From assembly GCA_039029355.1 (NCBI GenBank), contig JBCCGI010000089.1, forward strand, positions 1-32,206: a stretch of DNA of 32,206 nucleotides. Direction: 5' to 3'. The stretch comes from JBCCGI01 sp039029355. GTDB taxonomy: Bacteria; Planctomycetota; UBA1135; GCA-002686595. The notes under the pieces are model-generated. The model was not told the DNA's origin. It worked only from the letters and a program-made list of their open reading frames with translations, and made no database searches. Below, piece by piece: positions 1-7,346 of this stretch (positions are counted from its first letter, which is position 1; the number at the start of each line of letters is the position of its first letter). The translations under genes were made by a program, and so were the position numbers.

Positions 1-90
1 CCTCTATCCGGCAAGTCGCACAGTAGTCAGCATCATGGGGCATGGTGTTGGGTGGACACCGGAATTTACTTGGCAGATGGGTCAAGCACC
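1..90. other. Contig edge of atypical composition
   Basis: By hand count the first 90 bases are about 56% GC, against more than 70% immediately afterwards. The reading frame of the following gene stays open through this stretch to base 2, but the encoded residues do not resemble the Ala/Pro-rich linker that begins near base 100. It may be a chimeric or low-quality contig end, or genuine coding sequence of a longer gene. The two cannot be told apart from this window. Confidence 0.4.
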
Positions 91-2371
91 CGAAGAACGC
101 GCCGCCGCGCGGGCGCCCGCGGCGGCGGCCGAGCCCGAGGCTCCCGAGCCGCCCGCACCCGCGCCCCGCGCGCTGCTCGCGCGCCTGGTCGACGAGTCGA
201 TGGAGCCGCTGGCGGGCGGCAGCATGGGCTTCTACGAGGCGACGCCGTCCGAGCCCAGCGGAGCCGACGGGCGCCTGCGCCTGCCCCTGGACCCCCGCTA
301 CGTCGGCGCCGGCTACGGCACGGTCTTCCGCTGCCCCGGACGCGCGACGTTCTTCACCCACGTCGACATCACGTCCGACCCCGAGATCGACCTGGGCGAC
401 GTCGTGCTGCGCCCCGGCGGAGGCGTGGCCGGGCGCCTGCTCGACGAGCAGGGCCGCCCGGTCGAGGACGCCCTCGTCGTCGTCGACCCGCCGCGCATGG
501 GCGACGCCGATCACGAACGCATGCGCCGCAGCGGCCCGCAGCTGATGGGCTGGGCGCTGCGCACCCGCTCGGGAGCGGACGGGACCTACCGGCTCGATGG
601 GATCGAGCTCGGCTCACAGCGCATCTGGGCCGGCTTGCCCGGAGTGACGCGCTGGGAGTGGCTCGACGGCGTCGAGGTCCGCGCCGGCGAGGTCGAGCCG
701 CTGCCCGACCTCGTGCTCGACCCGGTGCCCGTCGCCGAGCTGATCCGAGGGCTGGTGCTCGACCCGGACGGAAAGCCGCTGGTCGACCAGTCGGTCCGCT
801 GCGACCGCCTGGCCGGACTCGGGGGCTGGACGCGCTTCACGCGCACCGACGACCAGGGGCGCTTCCGCATCGGCGTCGTCGATCCCGGGCCTCACATCCT
901 CCGCGCCCAGGACGGCAAAAGGCGCTGGGCCGACGCCGTCGTTCCGCGCGCCGAGCCCGGCGCGGCGGAGCAGGTCCTGGCCTTCCGCGCCACGCGCCTG
1001 CTGACCTTCGACGTGCGCATCGGCGAGCGACCCGCCGAGGCCTTCGAGCTGGTGGCGCGCAGCCCCGACAAGCGCTTCGGCATCGCCTACGTGGACGGCA
1101 CAGGCGGCTACGCGGAGCTGCGTGAGCCCAACGAGCCCTTCGCCCTGCGCCTGCGCGCCGAAGGCGCCTCGGAGGAGGCCTTCGGGCCCTTCGAGCCCGG
1201 CGATCTCGCCGACCACACGCCGCTCCGGCTGGCGGCGGCCCAGGGCATCCGGGGGCGGGTCGTCGACGGCGACGCGCCGGTGCCTGGTGCGCGCGTGCAG
1301 CTGCTCCAGCTGCCGATGGCGCGGGTCCTGATCCACGTCAACGGCTTCCCCTCGCGCGTGCCCGCCTGGCCGCAGCACGAGGTCGAGACCGACGAGGAGG
1401 GCCGCTTCACGCTCACGCCGGACGAGGCCGGCGACTACGTCGTGCGCGTCGAGCGCTCCGGCTATGCGCCCTCCGAGCGCGAGTTCCTCGGCCTGGACCC
1501 GGTCCGCGGCCACGACGAGCTCGAGCTTGCGCTCACCGGCGGCGGCTCGATCGCCGGACGCGTGCGCCCCCGCGCCGGCGACGACGTGGCAGGCACCATC
1601 GTCGCGCTCTCGCGCGGCGACGCCTGGCCGCGGGTCCTGCGGGCCGACGCCGAGGGTCACTTCCGCGCCGACCGCTTGACCCCCGGGCCCTGGCGCGTCG
1701 AGGTGCTGGCCGAGGACCCCAACCTGGGCGAGATGTCCTCGCTGCACTCGGCCTACGAGGGCGGCGTCGATCCCTTCGAGCCCAACACCCAGGTGTACGA
1801 GGGGCAGCTGACCCGCCACGACCTCGACCTCGAGCGGCTGCCGCGCTGCGTCGTGCGCGGCCGCTTCACCCTCAACGGCGAGCCCGCCTCGGGCTGGTCG
1901 GCCGAGCTGCGGCGCGAGATCTTCAACGGCCGCGACGCCGACAACCCGACGGCCGCGCTCGACCCCGACGGGGGCTTCGAGCTCGAGGTCGCGAACGAGG
2001 GGCCGCACCGCCTGGCCTTCCGCTCCCCCGGCGGACAGGAGGGGCTCGCGATCACGCTCGCGCTCGACCTGACCACGGGCACGACGGAGGTCGACCGCGA
2101 TCTCGCGGTGGGCCGCCTGGTCGGCGAGGGCGCGCTGTCGACGGCGGCGGGGAGCACGCGCCTCTACGCCGAATGGCGCGGTGAGGACGGCGCCCACGCC
2201 CGCCTCCGGGTCCGGCCCGCCGCGGATGGCACCTTCGCCCTGGACCCCGTCCCGGCGGGCGCGATCGAGCTCGTCCGCTACCCCAAGGAGGTCTGGAGCT
2301 CCGGCGCGGCCCGCACCGTGGCGGAAGTGGAGGTGCCGGCGGGCGGCGAGGGGCGGGTGCAGCTGCCCTAG
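35..2371 (+). CDS. Carboxypeptidase-regulatory-like repeat protein, 5' partial
   Basis: A 778-codon frame, open to the window edge, so the true start probably lies upstream. Residues about 20-45 form an Ala/Pro/Glu-rich linker. The rest is a chain of beta-sandwich repeats of the CarboxypepD_reg-like (Ig/transthyretin-like) type. Each repeat opens with a motif such as GRLLDEQGRPVEDA (about residue 133) and often has a DEEGRF or DDQGRF turn; repeats begin near residues 46, 129, 235, 405, 504 and 606. No catalytic motif is visible, and such repeats usually serve as extracellular adhesion or carbohydrate-binding-like modules. The linker plus repeats resemble the ectodomain of the sigma-factor fusion at 23532-26102, so this may be the tail of a similar membrane-anchored protein. 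The family is fairly sure; the function is unknown. Confidence 0.7.
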   Translation: MGHGVGWTPEFTWQMGQAPEERAAARAPAAAAEPEAPEPPAPAPRALLARLVDESMEPLAGGSMGFYEATPSEPSGADGRLRLPLDPRYVGAGYGTVFRCPGRATFFTHVDITSDPEIDLGDVVLRPGGGVAGRLLDEQGRPVEDALVVVDPPRMGDADHERMRRSGPQLMGWALRTRSGADGTYRLDGIELGSQRIWAGLPGVTRWEWLDGVEVRAGEVEPLPDLVLDPVPVAELIRGLVLDPDGKPLVDQSVRCDRLAGLGGWTRFTRTDDQGRFRIGVVDPGPHILRAQDGKRRWADAVVPRAEPGAAEQVLAFRATRLLTFDVRIGERPAEAFELVARSPDKRFGIAYVDGTGGYAELREPNEPFALRLRAEGASEEAFGPFEPGDLADHTPLRLAAAQGIRGRVVDGDAPVPGARVQLLQLPMARVLIHVNGFPSRVPAWPQHEVETDEEGRFTLTPDEAGDYVVRVERSGYAPSEREFLGLDPVRGHDELELALTGGGSIAGRVRPRAGDDVAGTIVALSRGDAWPRVLRADAEGHFRADRLTPGPWRVEVLAEDPNLGEMSSLHSAYEGGVDPFEPNTQVYEGQLTRHDLDLERLPRCVVRGRFTLNGEPASGWSAELRREIFNGRDADNPTAALDPDGGFELEVANEGPHRLAFRSPGGQEGLAITLALDLTTGTTEVDRDLAVGRLVGEGALSTAAGSTRLYAEWRGEDGAHARLRVRPAADGTFALDPVPAGAIELVRYPKEVWSSGAARTVAEVEVPAGGEGRVQLP

Positions 2372-2485
2372 CTCGAAGTGCTCACAGGATCGTGAGTCCG
2401 ACTCGTCCGGGTTGCTTTGGGGGCCGAGCTTTGCGAGTGCCGACCCCGCGGGCGACTGGGAACGGGTCGTCGTGAGCGCGACCGG

Positions 2486-3946
2486 CTACAGGCCGGCGCG
2501 GTCCAGCACGTCGAGCGAGCGCCGGTGCACCTCGGTCGCTCCGTCGCCCGGGTGGAGCAGATAGTCGGCCGACGCCGCCAGCAGCCGTGGCCGCCACGGT
2601 GCCGCGCAGCGCGTGGTCTCCTCGAGCAGCGCCGCCGCGTACTTGTGCTGGTGGTGCTCCTGGGCCGTGCGCAGGAGGTTCGAGCGCAGAGCCGCGGTCC
2701 ACGCGCCGAGGTGCGCCGGGTCGCGCTCGAGGAAGCTCCGCGCCGCGTCGGGCGAGCCCTGTGCAAGGGCCTCGTCGAGCGTCGCCGGGGGCTCCGCCGA
2801 GCCCCCGAGGCCCGCGAGCGTCGGGCCGCCGGCTCCCGTCGCGTCGCGGTAGTCGGCGACGTCGACCATCCCGACCAGATCCGCGCGCAGGCGCGCGAGC
2901 CAGCCGCAGGCCTGGAGCAGGACGAGGCGCCTGGTGTCCTCGCTCGCGGCCCGTCGCCCGATGTACCCGAGGGCCTCGACCACCGTCACCGCGTGCACCG
3001 GCAGGAGCGCCAGGCGTCCGTCCGAAGCGCGCCGGCCCGAGCGGCGGAGGAAGACCTCCGCCCCCGCCAGCCGGAGCGCGTCCCAGAGGGGCTCGGGAGC
3101 CAGCCCGTCTTCGAGCGCCGCCAGCGCCAGCGCGCGCGCCTCCGCCGGCGACGCGGTGCGCAGGCCCGCCAGCAGCCCCGGCGTGGCGGCCGGGTCGCGG
3201 CGGCCCGCGAGCCAGCGGCGCGGGATGCGGCGCGCGAGCTCGACGCTCGCGTCGTGGTCGTCCTCGTCGCGGTTGACGAGCGAGCTCGCGACCAGCGAAC
3301 GCAGCGGGTCGCGGGCGTGCTGCCAGCCGATGCGGGCGAGCGTGCGCTCCAACTGCGCGGCGTAGATCGCCTTGTGTCCGAGGAAGGCGTAGCAGCGCGC
3401 GGCGAACGGCCACAGCGCCTCGAAGCAGGCGCGCGGATCGACCTCCGGCGCGAGGGCCACGAGCGCGGCGTCGGCGCGCTCGGCGTCGTGCGCGGTGAGC
3501 GCGGCGGTGAGCTCGTCCAGCTTCGGCTTCGCCCGCGGCGCGTCGACCGCGCCGGCCGGGGCGAGCGGGGCGTAGCCGTCGTCGCGCTCCTGGGCGCGCT
3601 TGAAGTCGTCGAGGTTCCAGAGCGCCGCGAGCCACGCCTCGCGCGGCGTCGCGCCGTCCGCGAGCCGAAACGACGACTCCACCATCATCACGCAGTGCAG
3701 GATGCCGTGCGGGCGCGGGCGTACCTCGCGCGCCCCGGCGACGCAGGTCGCCGCAAGCAGGTCCGCCGGCCGCAGCCCGGCGCGGATGCGCTCCGGGAGG
3801 GCGGCGAAGACCCCGGCGCTCGACCCGCGGATCACCGCGGACACGAGCTCCTCGTCGACGCGCGGCCGAGCGTATGTCGACGGCCCGAGCGCGAGCCAGG
3901 CTCCCACCGGAGCGGCGGCCTGCAGGAGCTGTCGGCGCGTCGGCAT
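2486..3946 (-). CDS. Tat-exported alpha-helical protein of unknown function
   Basis: 486 aa. The N-terminus has a twin-arginine signal (TRRQLLQ at residues 3-9), a short hydrophobic stretch and a cleavage-like STYA near residue 26, so export in folded form is likely, often a sign of a bound cofactor. The mature part looks wholly helical. It has clustered histidines, including HGILHC at 80-85 and EHHQHKY near the C-terminus, that could bind metal or haem. I do not recognise the family; the spread of helices and histidines faintly recalls questin-oxidase-like proteins, but that is a guess. It lies 67 bp downstream of the coiled-coil gene on the same strand and appears to have its own promoter in that gap. 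The start is supported by the promoter spacing and the signal peptide. Confidence 0.6.
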   Translation of the reverse strand: MPTRRQLLQAAAPVGAWLALGPSTYARPRVDEELVSAVIRGSSAGVFAALPERIRAGLRPADLLAATCVAGAREVRPRPHGILHCVMMVESSFRLADGATPREAWLAALWNLDDFKRAQERDDGYAPLAPAGAVDAPRAKPKLDELTAALTAHDAERADAALVALAPEVDPRACFEALWPFAARCYAFLGHKAIYAAQLERTLARIGWQHARDPLRSLVASSLVNRDEDDHDASVELARRIPRRWLAGRRDPAATPGLLAGLRTASPAEARALALAALEDGLAPEPLWDALRLAGAEVFLRRSGRRASDGRLALLPVHAVTVVEALGYIGRRAASEDTRRLVLLQACGWLARLRADLVGMVDVADYRDATGAGGPTLAGLGGSAEPPATLDEALAQGSPDAARSFLERDPAHLGAWTAALRSNLLRTAQEHHQHKYAAALLEETTRCAAPWRPRLLAASADYLLHPGDGATEVHRRSLDVLDRAGL

Positions 3947-3952
3947 GCCTCC

Positions 3953-3981
3953 AGCGTGCAGCGCCTGCCGTCCCGCGGCAA
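3953..3981 (-). promoter_or_regulatory. Putative promoter of the Tat-exported protein
   Basis: On the minus strand a TTGCCG box (3976-3981) is followed by 17 bases, CACGCT (3953-3958) and 6 bases, then ATG. The -35 is good but the -10 is poor. The spacing equals that of the other leaderless-type promoters here. A GGAGG also sits one base before the ATG, so a leadered transcript is not excluded. Confidence 0.35.
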
Positions 3982-4013
3982 CCCGCGGACTCCCCGGGCC
4001 TGCCCGGCGGGCG

Positions 4014-4589
4014 CTAGGAGTCCGTCACCTCGTCGCCCAGGGGCCGCGCGTCCGCCTCGCCGCGACCGGCGCGGCGCCCCTGCAGTCGCCGGCGCACGGC
4101 GTCCTTCAGGTTCTGCTTCACGCGACTCCACAGGCTGCGTTCGGCGAGCTCGCGCCAGGCGTCCCGGTCCGCCAGCAGGTCGTCGCGCTCGCGTGCGAGC
4201 GCAAGCGTCTGCTTGCGGTGGGCGGCGAGCTCGCGCTGGAGGCCGTCCGCCTGCTCCTCAAAGGCCTTGCGCTCCTCGTTTCGCAGCTGCTTGGCCTCCT
4301 CGGCGTGGCTCCGGTGCTCGGCCAGCTGCGACTCGTGATCGGCCTGCTGCAGGTCGCGCGCCCGGCGCAGGTAGTCGCGCTCCCGGAGCAGCGAGCGAAC
4401 GGCTTCGCTCAACGCCTCGCGCGACACGTCGGCCGCGGAGGGGCTGTCAACCAGGAAGCGGGTCAGCCCGGGAGACGTCGGCTCCGGGCAAGAGCCGGGT
4501 GTGGGATCCGACTCGGGTTCCGGTTCCGATCCCGGGTCGCGGTCCTCCGGTGTGGGAGCGGCGTCTTGCATGGCGGGGCCTGGATCCAT
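4014..4589 (-). CDS. Coiled-coil protein of unknown function
   Basis: 191 aa. Residues 1-45 are Pro/Glu/Asp/Ser-rich and probably disordered. Residues about 60-150 form a long charged helix rich in Glu, Arg, Gln and Leu with heptad-like spacing, typical of a coiled coil. The C-terminal 40 residues are basic (KQNLKDAVRRRLQGRR). There is no signal peptide, membrane segment or catalytic motif, so it is probably cytoplasmic and oligomeric. ATG at 4589 gives the full frame; an in-frame ATG six codons later is an alternative. It is divergent from the dioxygenase at 4859. No function can be assigned. Confidence 0.55.
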   Translation of the reverse strand: MDPGPAMQDAAPTPEDRDPGSEPEPESDPTPGSCPEPTSPGLTRFLVDSPSAADVSREALSEAVRSLLRERDYLRRARDLQQADHESQLAEHRSHAEEAKQLRNEERKAFEEQADGLQRELAAHRKQTLALARERDDLLADRDAWRELAERSLWSRVKQNLKDAVRRRLQGRRAGRGEADARPLGDEVTDS

Positions 4590-4858
4590 GCGGAACAGCG
4601 TGGCTCGGCTGCCCCGTGGGACGGGTCGGCCTCTTCAGATAGCCTACTCCCACCTGGGCAGCGCATCGGGACAATGCCTCCGAATCCGCGGGTCCAACCC
4701 CCGTCGGATGCCTGGAGGACTTGGTTGCGAACTTCCGCGCGGTCCTTCCGTATCTCAAGGAGCGCCATGCCGAGATCCAGCGCAGACCGGGCCAATGCGG
4801 ATGGCCCGGCGTCGTGCGGATGGCCGTCGAGCGAGACCGGGACCCGCCCGGGGGATGC
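4590..4858. other. Divergent intergenic region with a hairpin
   Basis: This gap separates the coiled-coil gene (-) and the dioxygenase (+). It contains a hairpin at 4685-4708: TCCG plus CGGG pair with CCCG and CGGA across a one-base bulge, around the loop TCCAACC. On the minus strand TATCTG (4636-4641) could be a -10 for the coiled-coil gene, but no good -35 is seen. Both strands have open frames through part of the region; neither gives a recognisable protein. Confidence 0.35.
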
Positions 4859-5707
4859 ATGATCCGAAAGTTCGAGAACTACAACCGGCTGCTCGGGGGC
4901 AACACCAACCCGGCGGCCCGGACGCTCGAGGAGGACGGGCACGCCTTCCTCTCCGGCGTCTTCTCACAAGAGACGATCGACGCCCTGCGGGACGAAATTT
5001 CCGAGGTCTTTCGGAGCGTCCCCCCCGACCTGCGCGACAACTGCCGCGAGCCGGACCGCGGGGCGATGTTCCGCTACGAGATGTTCAACCGCAGCGCGCG
5101 CTGCCAGGAGATCCTCGGTCGGCGGGAGATCCTCGACGCGATCGAGCCGGTGCTCGGCGACGACTGCCACGTGGTCGCCTGCACGGCCTGGCGCAACCCG
5201 CCCGGGACCGAGCACGCTCCCTACGGGCAGGAGTGGCACGTTGACGGGGGGCCGCACGTCGTGCGTCCCGAGGGGGTGCCCTGGCCTGAGGAGATCCCGT
5301 ACCCGATCTTCATGGTGGCCGCGCACGTCTACCTTTGGCCCTGCGGGATGGCCAACGGGCCGACGGCGGTGATCCCGGGGAGCCACCGCTCGGGACGCCT
5401 GCCTCCGCACGCGCGGCGCTGGGACCTCGACCTCACCTACGAGGGCAAGGGAGGCCTGGCGCACGTCGCCGAACCGGGCGACGTCGGCTTCTTCGTCTCC
5501 GACTCCTGGCACCGGCGCCTGCCGCCGCAGGAGGGGAGCGAGGGGCGGTACTTCCTCCAGATCAACTACGGGCGGCGCGAGATCGCCCAGCGCATACTCC
5601 CGTGCGAGCGGCTCAACGCCTCGAACGAGGCCGCGCGCGCGCGCGCCGGGACGCTGCGTCAGCGTCAGCTCCTGGGCCTTCACGAGCAGGGCTTCTACGA
5701 CGGCTGA
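4859..5707 (+). CDS. Phytanoyl-CoA dioxygenase (PhyH) family protein
   Basis: 282 aa from ATG 4859. It is a Fe(II)/2-oxoglutarate oxygenase of the PhyH family, which hydroxylates small molecules with release of succinate and CO2. The iron triad is visible as H127-x-D129 (EWHVDGG) and H218 (DSWHRR). R230 (GRYFLQINYG) is the likely 2-oxoglutarate anchor, and PTAVIPGSHRSG (168-179) is the usual strand before the distal half. Length is typical. The frame continues upstream to a TTG at 4721 and an ATG at 4820, but those extra residues are unlike the family, so the shorter start is preferred; only a weak G-rich RBS precedes it. The substrate is unknown. The next gene, a sulfatase, has its own promoter. 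Confidence 0.85.
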   Translation: MIRKFENYNRLLGGNTNPAARTLEEDGHAFLSGVFSQETIDALRDEISEVFRSVPPDLRDNCREPDRGAMFRYEMFNRSARCQEILGRREILDAIEPVLGDDCHVVACTAWRNPPGTEHAPYGQEWHVDGGPHVVRPEGVPWPEEIPYPIFMVAAHVYLWPCGMANGPTAVIPGSHRSGRLPPHARRWDLDLTYEGKGGLAHVAEPGDVGFFVSDSWHRRLPPQEGSEGRYFLQINYGRREIAQRILPCERLNASNEAARARAGTLRQRQLLGLHEQGFYDG

Positions 5708-5715
5708 GGCGGGCG

Positions 5716-5744
5716 CTGGGAGGACGGGCCGCGGCGCATAAGAT
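5716..5744 (+). promoter_or_regulatory. Leaderless-type promoter of sulfatase 1
   Basis: CTGGGA (5716-5721), 17 bases, TAAGAT (5739-5744), then 6 bases to ATG 5751. Transcription would begin at or next to the start codon. No Shine-Dalgarno is present. Confidence 0.55.
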
Positions 5745-5750
5745 GCGTCG

Positions 5751-7217
5751 ATGCGTAGCGCGCTCCTCCCGACGTCCCTCGCCCTCCTCGCCGCCTGCAC
5801 CGCTCCCGAGCCCGCCGATGGCGCCGCGGCCGACGGGCCGCAGCGCCCGCCCAACGTGGTGTTCTTCCTCGTCGACGACCTCGGCTGGACCGACCTGGGC
5901 TGCTTCGGGAGCAGCTTCTACGAGACGCCGCACCTCGACGCCCTCGCGGCGAGCGGCATGCGCTTCACCAACGCCTACGCCGCGTGTCCGGTGTGCAGCC
6001 CGACGCGCGCGAGCCTGATGACCGGCAAGTACCCGCAGCGGGTCGGCATCACCGACTACATCTCGCCCGCGGGGACGAACCAGCCGGACCTCTGGAAGCG
6101 CAAGACACCGCTCCTGCCCGCGCCCTACGCCGACCGCCTGCCGCTCGAGGAGGTGACGCTGGCCGAGGCCTTCGGCCAGGCCGGGTACGCGACCTTCTTC
6201 GCGGGCAAGTGGCACCTCGGCCCGGACGGCTGGTGGCCCGAGGCGCAGGGCTTCGACGAGAACCAGGGCGGGATCACCCGCGGCGGGCCCTATGGCGGCA
6301 AAAAGTACTTTTCGCCCTACGGCAACCCGCGGCTGACCGACGGGCCGGAGGGCGAGCACCTGCCCGACCGCCTGGCGCGCGAGGCGGCGCGCTTCATCGA
6401 GGAGAACCGCGACCGGCCGTTCTTCGCCTACGTCAGCTTCTACTCGGTGCACACGCCGCTCCTCGCGCGCGAGGACCTGCGCGAGAAGTACGCCGCGCGG
6501 AGCTCCGAGCTCGCGACACCCGAAGACGCTCTCTGGGGGCGCGAGGGCCAGCGCAAGGTACGGCTGGTTCAGGAGCACGCGGTCTACGCCGGCATGGTCG
6601 AGGCCATGGACGCCGCGGTGGGGACGGTGCTCGCGCGGCTCGACGAGCTGGGGCTCGCGGACGACACCATCGTGGTCTTCACGTCCGACAACGGCGGGCT
6701 CTCCACCTCGGAGGGGCATCCGACCTCCAACCTGCCGCTGCGCGGCGGCAAGGGATGGCTGTACGAGGGCGGCGTGCGGGAGCCCACGATCGTGCGTGCC
6801 CCCGGCGTGACCGCCGCCCGCTCGGAGAGCGACGCGGTCGTCACCAGCCCGGACTTCTACCCGACGCTGCTCGAGCTCTGCGGCCTTCCCCGGCGGCCCG
6901 AGCAGCACCTCGACGGCGCGAGCTTCGTCGCGGCGCTGCGCGGCGAGCCGTTCGAGCGCGGCCCGGTCTTCTGGCACTACCCGCACTACGGCAACCAGGG
7001 CGGGAGTCCGGGCGCGGCGGTCCGCGACGGCGACCACAAGCTGATCCGGTTCTTTGAGACGAACCGCGTCGAGCTCTACGACCTGAGCCGCGACCCATCC
7101 GAGCAGCACGACCTCGCTGCCGCGGAGCCCGCGGCCGCGGCGCGGCTGGGCACGGAGCTCTCCGGCTGGCAAGCGCGCGTCGGTGCGCTCTTCCCGACCG
7201 ACAACGAGCGCGAGTAG
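5751..7217 (+). CDS. Lipoprotein sulfatase (type I, formylglycine)
   Basis: 488 aa. The signal peptide ends in a lipobox (LLAAC, Cys16), so the enzyme is probably membrane-anchored outside the cytoplasm. The sulfatase hallmark C82-S-P-T-R86 is intact, and Cys82 would be oxidised to formylglycine by a sulfatase-modifying enzyme. Other family marks are D42-D43 (calcium), GKWHLG (152-157), SDN (312-314, calcium) and the GGKGWLYEGG loop (332-341). Length fits bacterial arylsulfatase-like enzymes. These hydrolyse sulfate esters, often on algal polysaccharides; the actual substrate cannot be read from sequence. The start is fixed by the promoter and signal peptide. Confidence 0.92.
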   Translation: MRSALLPTSLALLAACTAPEPADGAAADGPQRPPNVVFFLVDDLGWTDLGCFGSSFYETPHLDALAASGMRFTNAYAACPVCSPTRASLMTGKYPQRVGITDYISPAGTNQPDLWKRKTPLLPAPYADRLPLEEVTLAEAFGQAGYATFFAGKWHLGPDGWWPEAQGFDENQGGITRGGPYGGKKYFSPYGNPRLTDGPEGEHLPDRLAREAARFIEENRDRPFFAYVSFYSVHTPLLAREDLREKYAARSSELATPEDALWGREGQRKVRLVQEHAVYAGMVEAMDAAVGTVLARLDELGLADDTIVVFTSDNGGLSTSEGHPTSNLPLRGGKGWLYEGGVREPTIVRAPGVTAARSESDAVVTSPDFYPTLLELCGLPRRPEQHLDGASFVAALRGEPFERGPVFWHYPHYGNQGGSPGAAVRDGDHKLIRFFETNRVELYDLSRDPSEQHDLAAAEPAAAARLGTELSGWQARVGALFPTDNERE

Positions 7218-7311
7218 CGCACCGTCCCACCGAGCCGACGGCCGGGCTCTATCGGATTCCCTGTCCGCATCGTCGACGCGCTCGATGTGCACAGGGGGGT
7301 CTACAGCACGC

Positions 7312-7340
7312 TTGGGATGGACCATGCGGCTTCCTATGCT
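7312..7340 (+). promoter_or_regulatory. Leaderless-type promoter of the TPR protein
   Basis: TTGGGA (7312-7317), exactly 17 bases, TATGCT (7335-7340), then 6 bases to GTG 7347. This is one of the best promoter matches in the window, and it decides the start codon of the next gene. Confidence 0.65.
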
Positions 7341-7346
7341 GCGCCT

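Noticed and set aside
4640..4720. Possible tRNA (including tRNA-Sec) because of CTTCAGA and a T-loop-like GGGTCCAACCCCC
   Set aside because: The anticodon stem does not pair around CTTCAGA, no acceptor stem closes the structure, and position 55 of the T-loop would be C.
4721..4858. TTG start giving a 46-residue extension to the dioxygenase
   Set aside because: The added residues are not typical of PhyH proteins and the GGAGG is only two bases from the TTG. It is kept as an alternative only.
7287..7346. Upstream GTG start of the TPR protein
   Set aside because: It adds 20 residues before the signal peptide and lies upstream of the best promoter, which ends 6 bases before GTG 7347.
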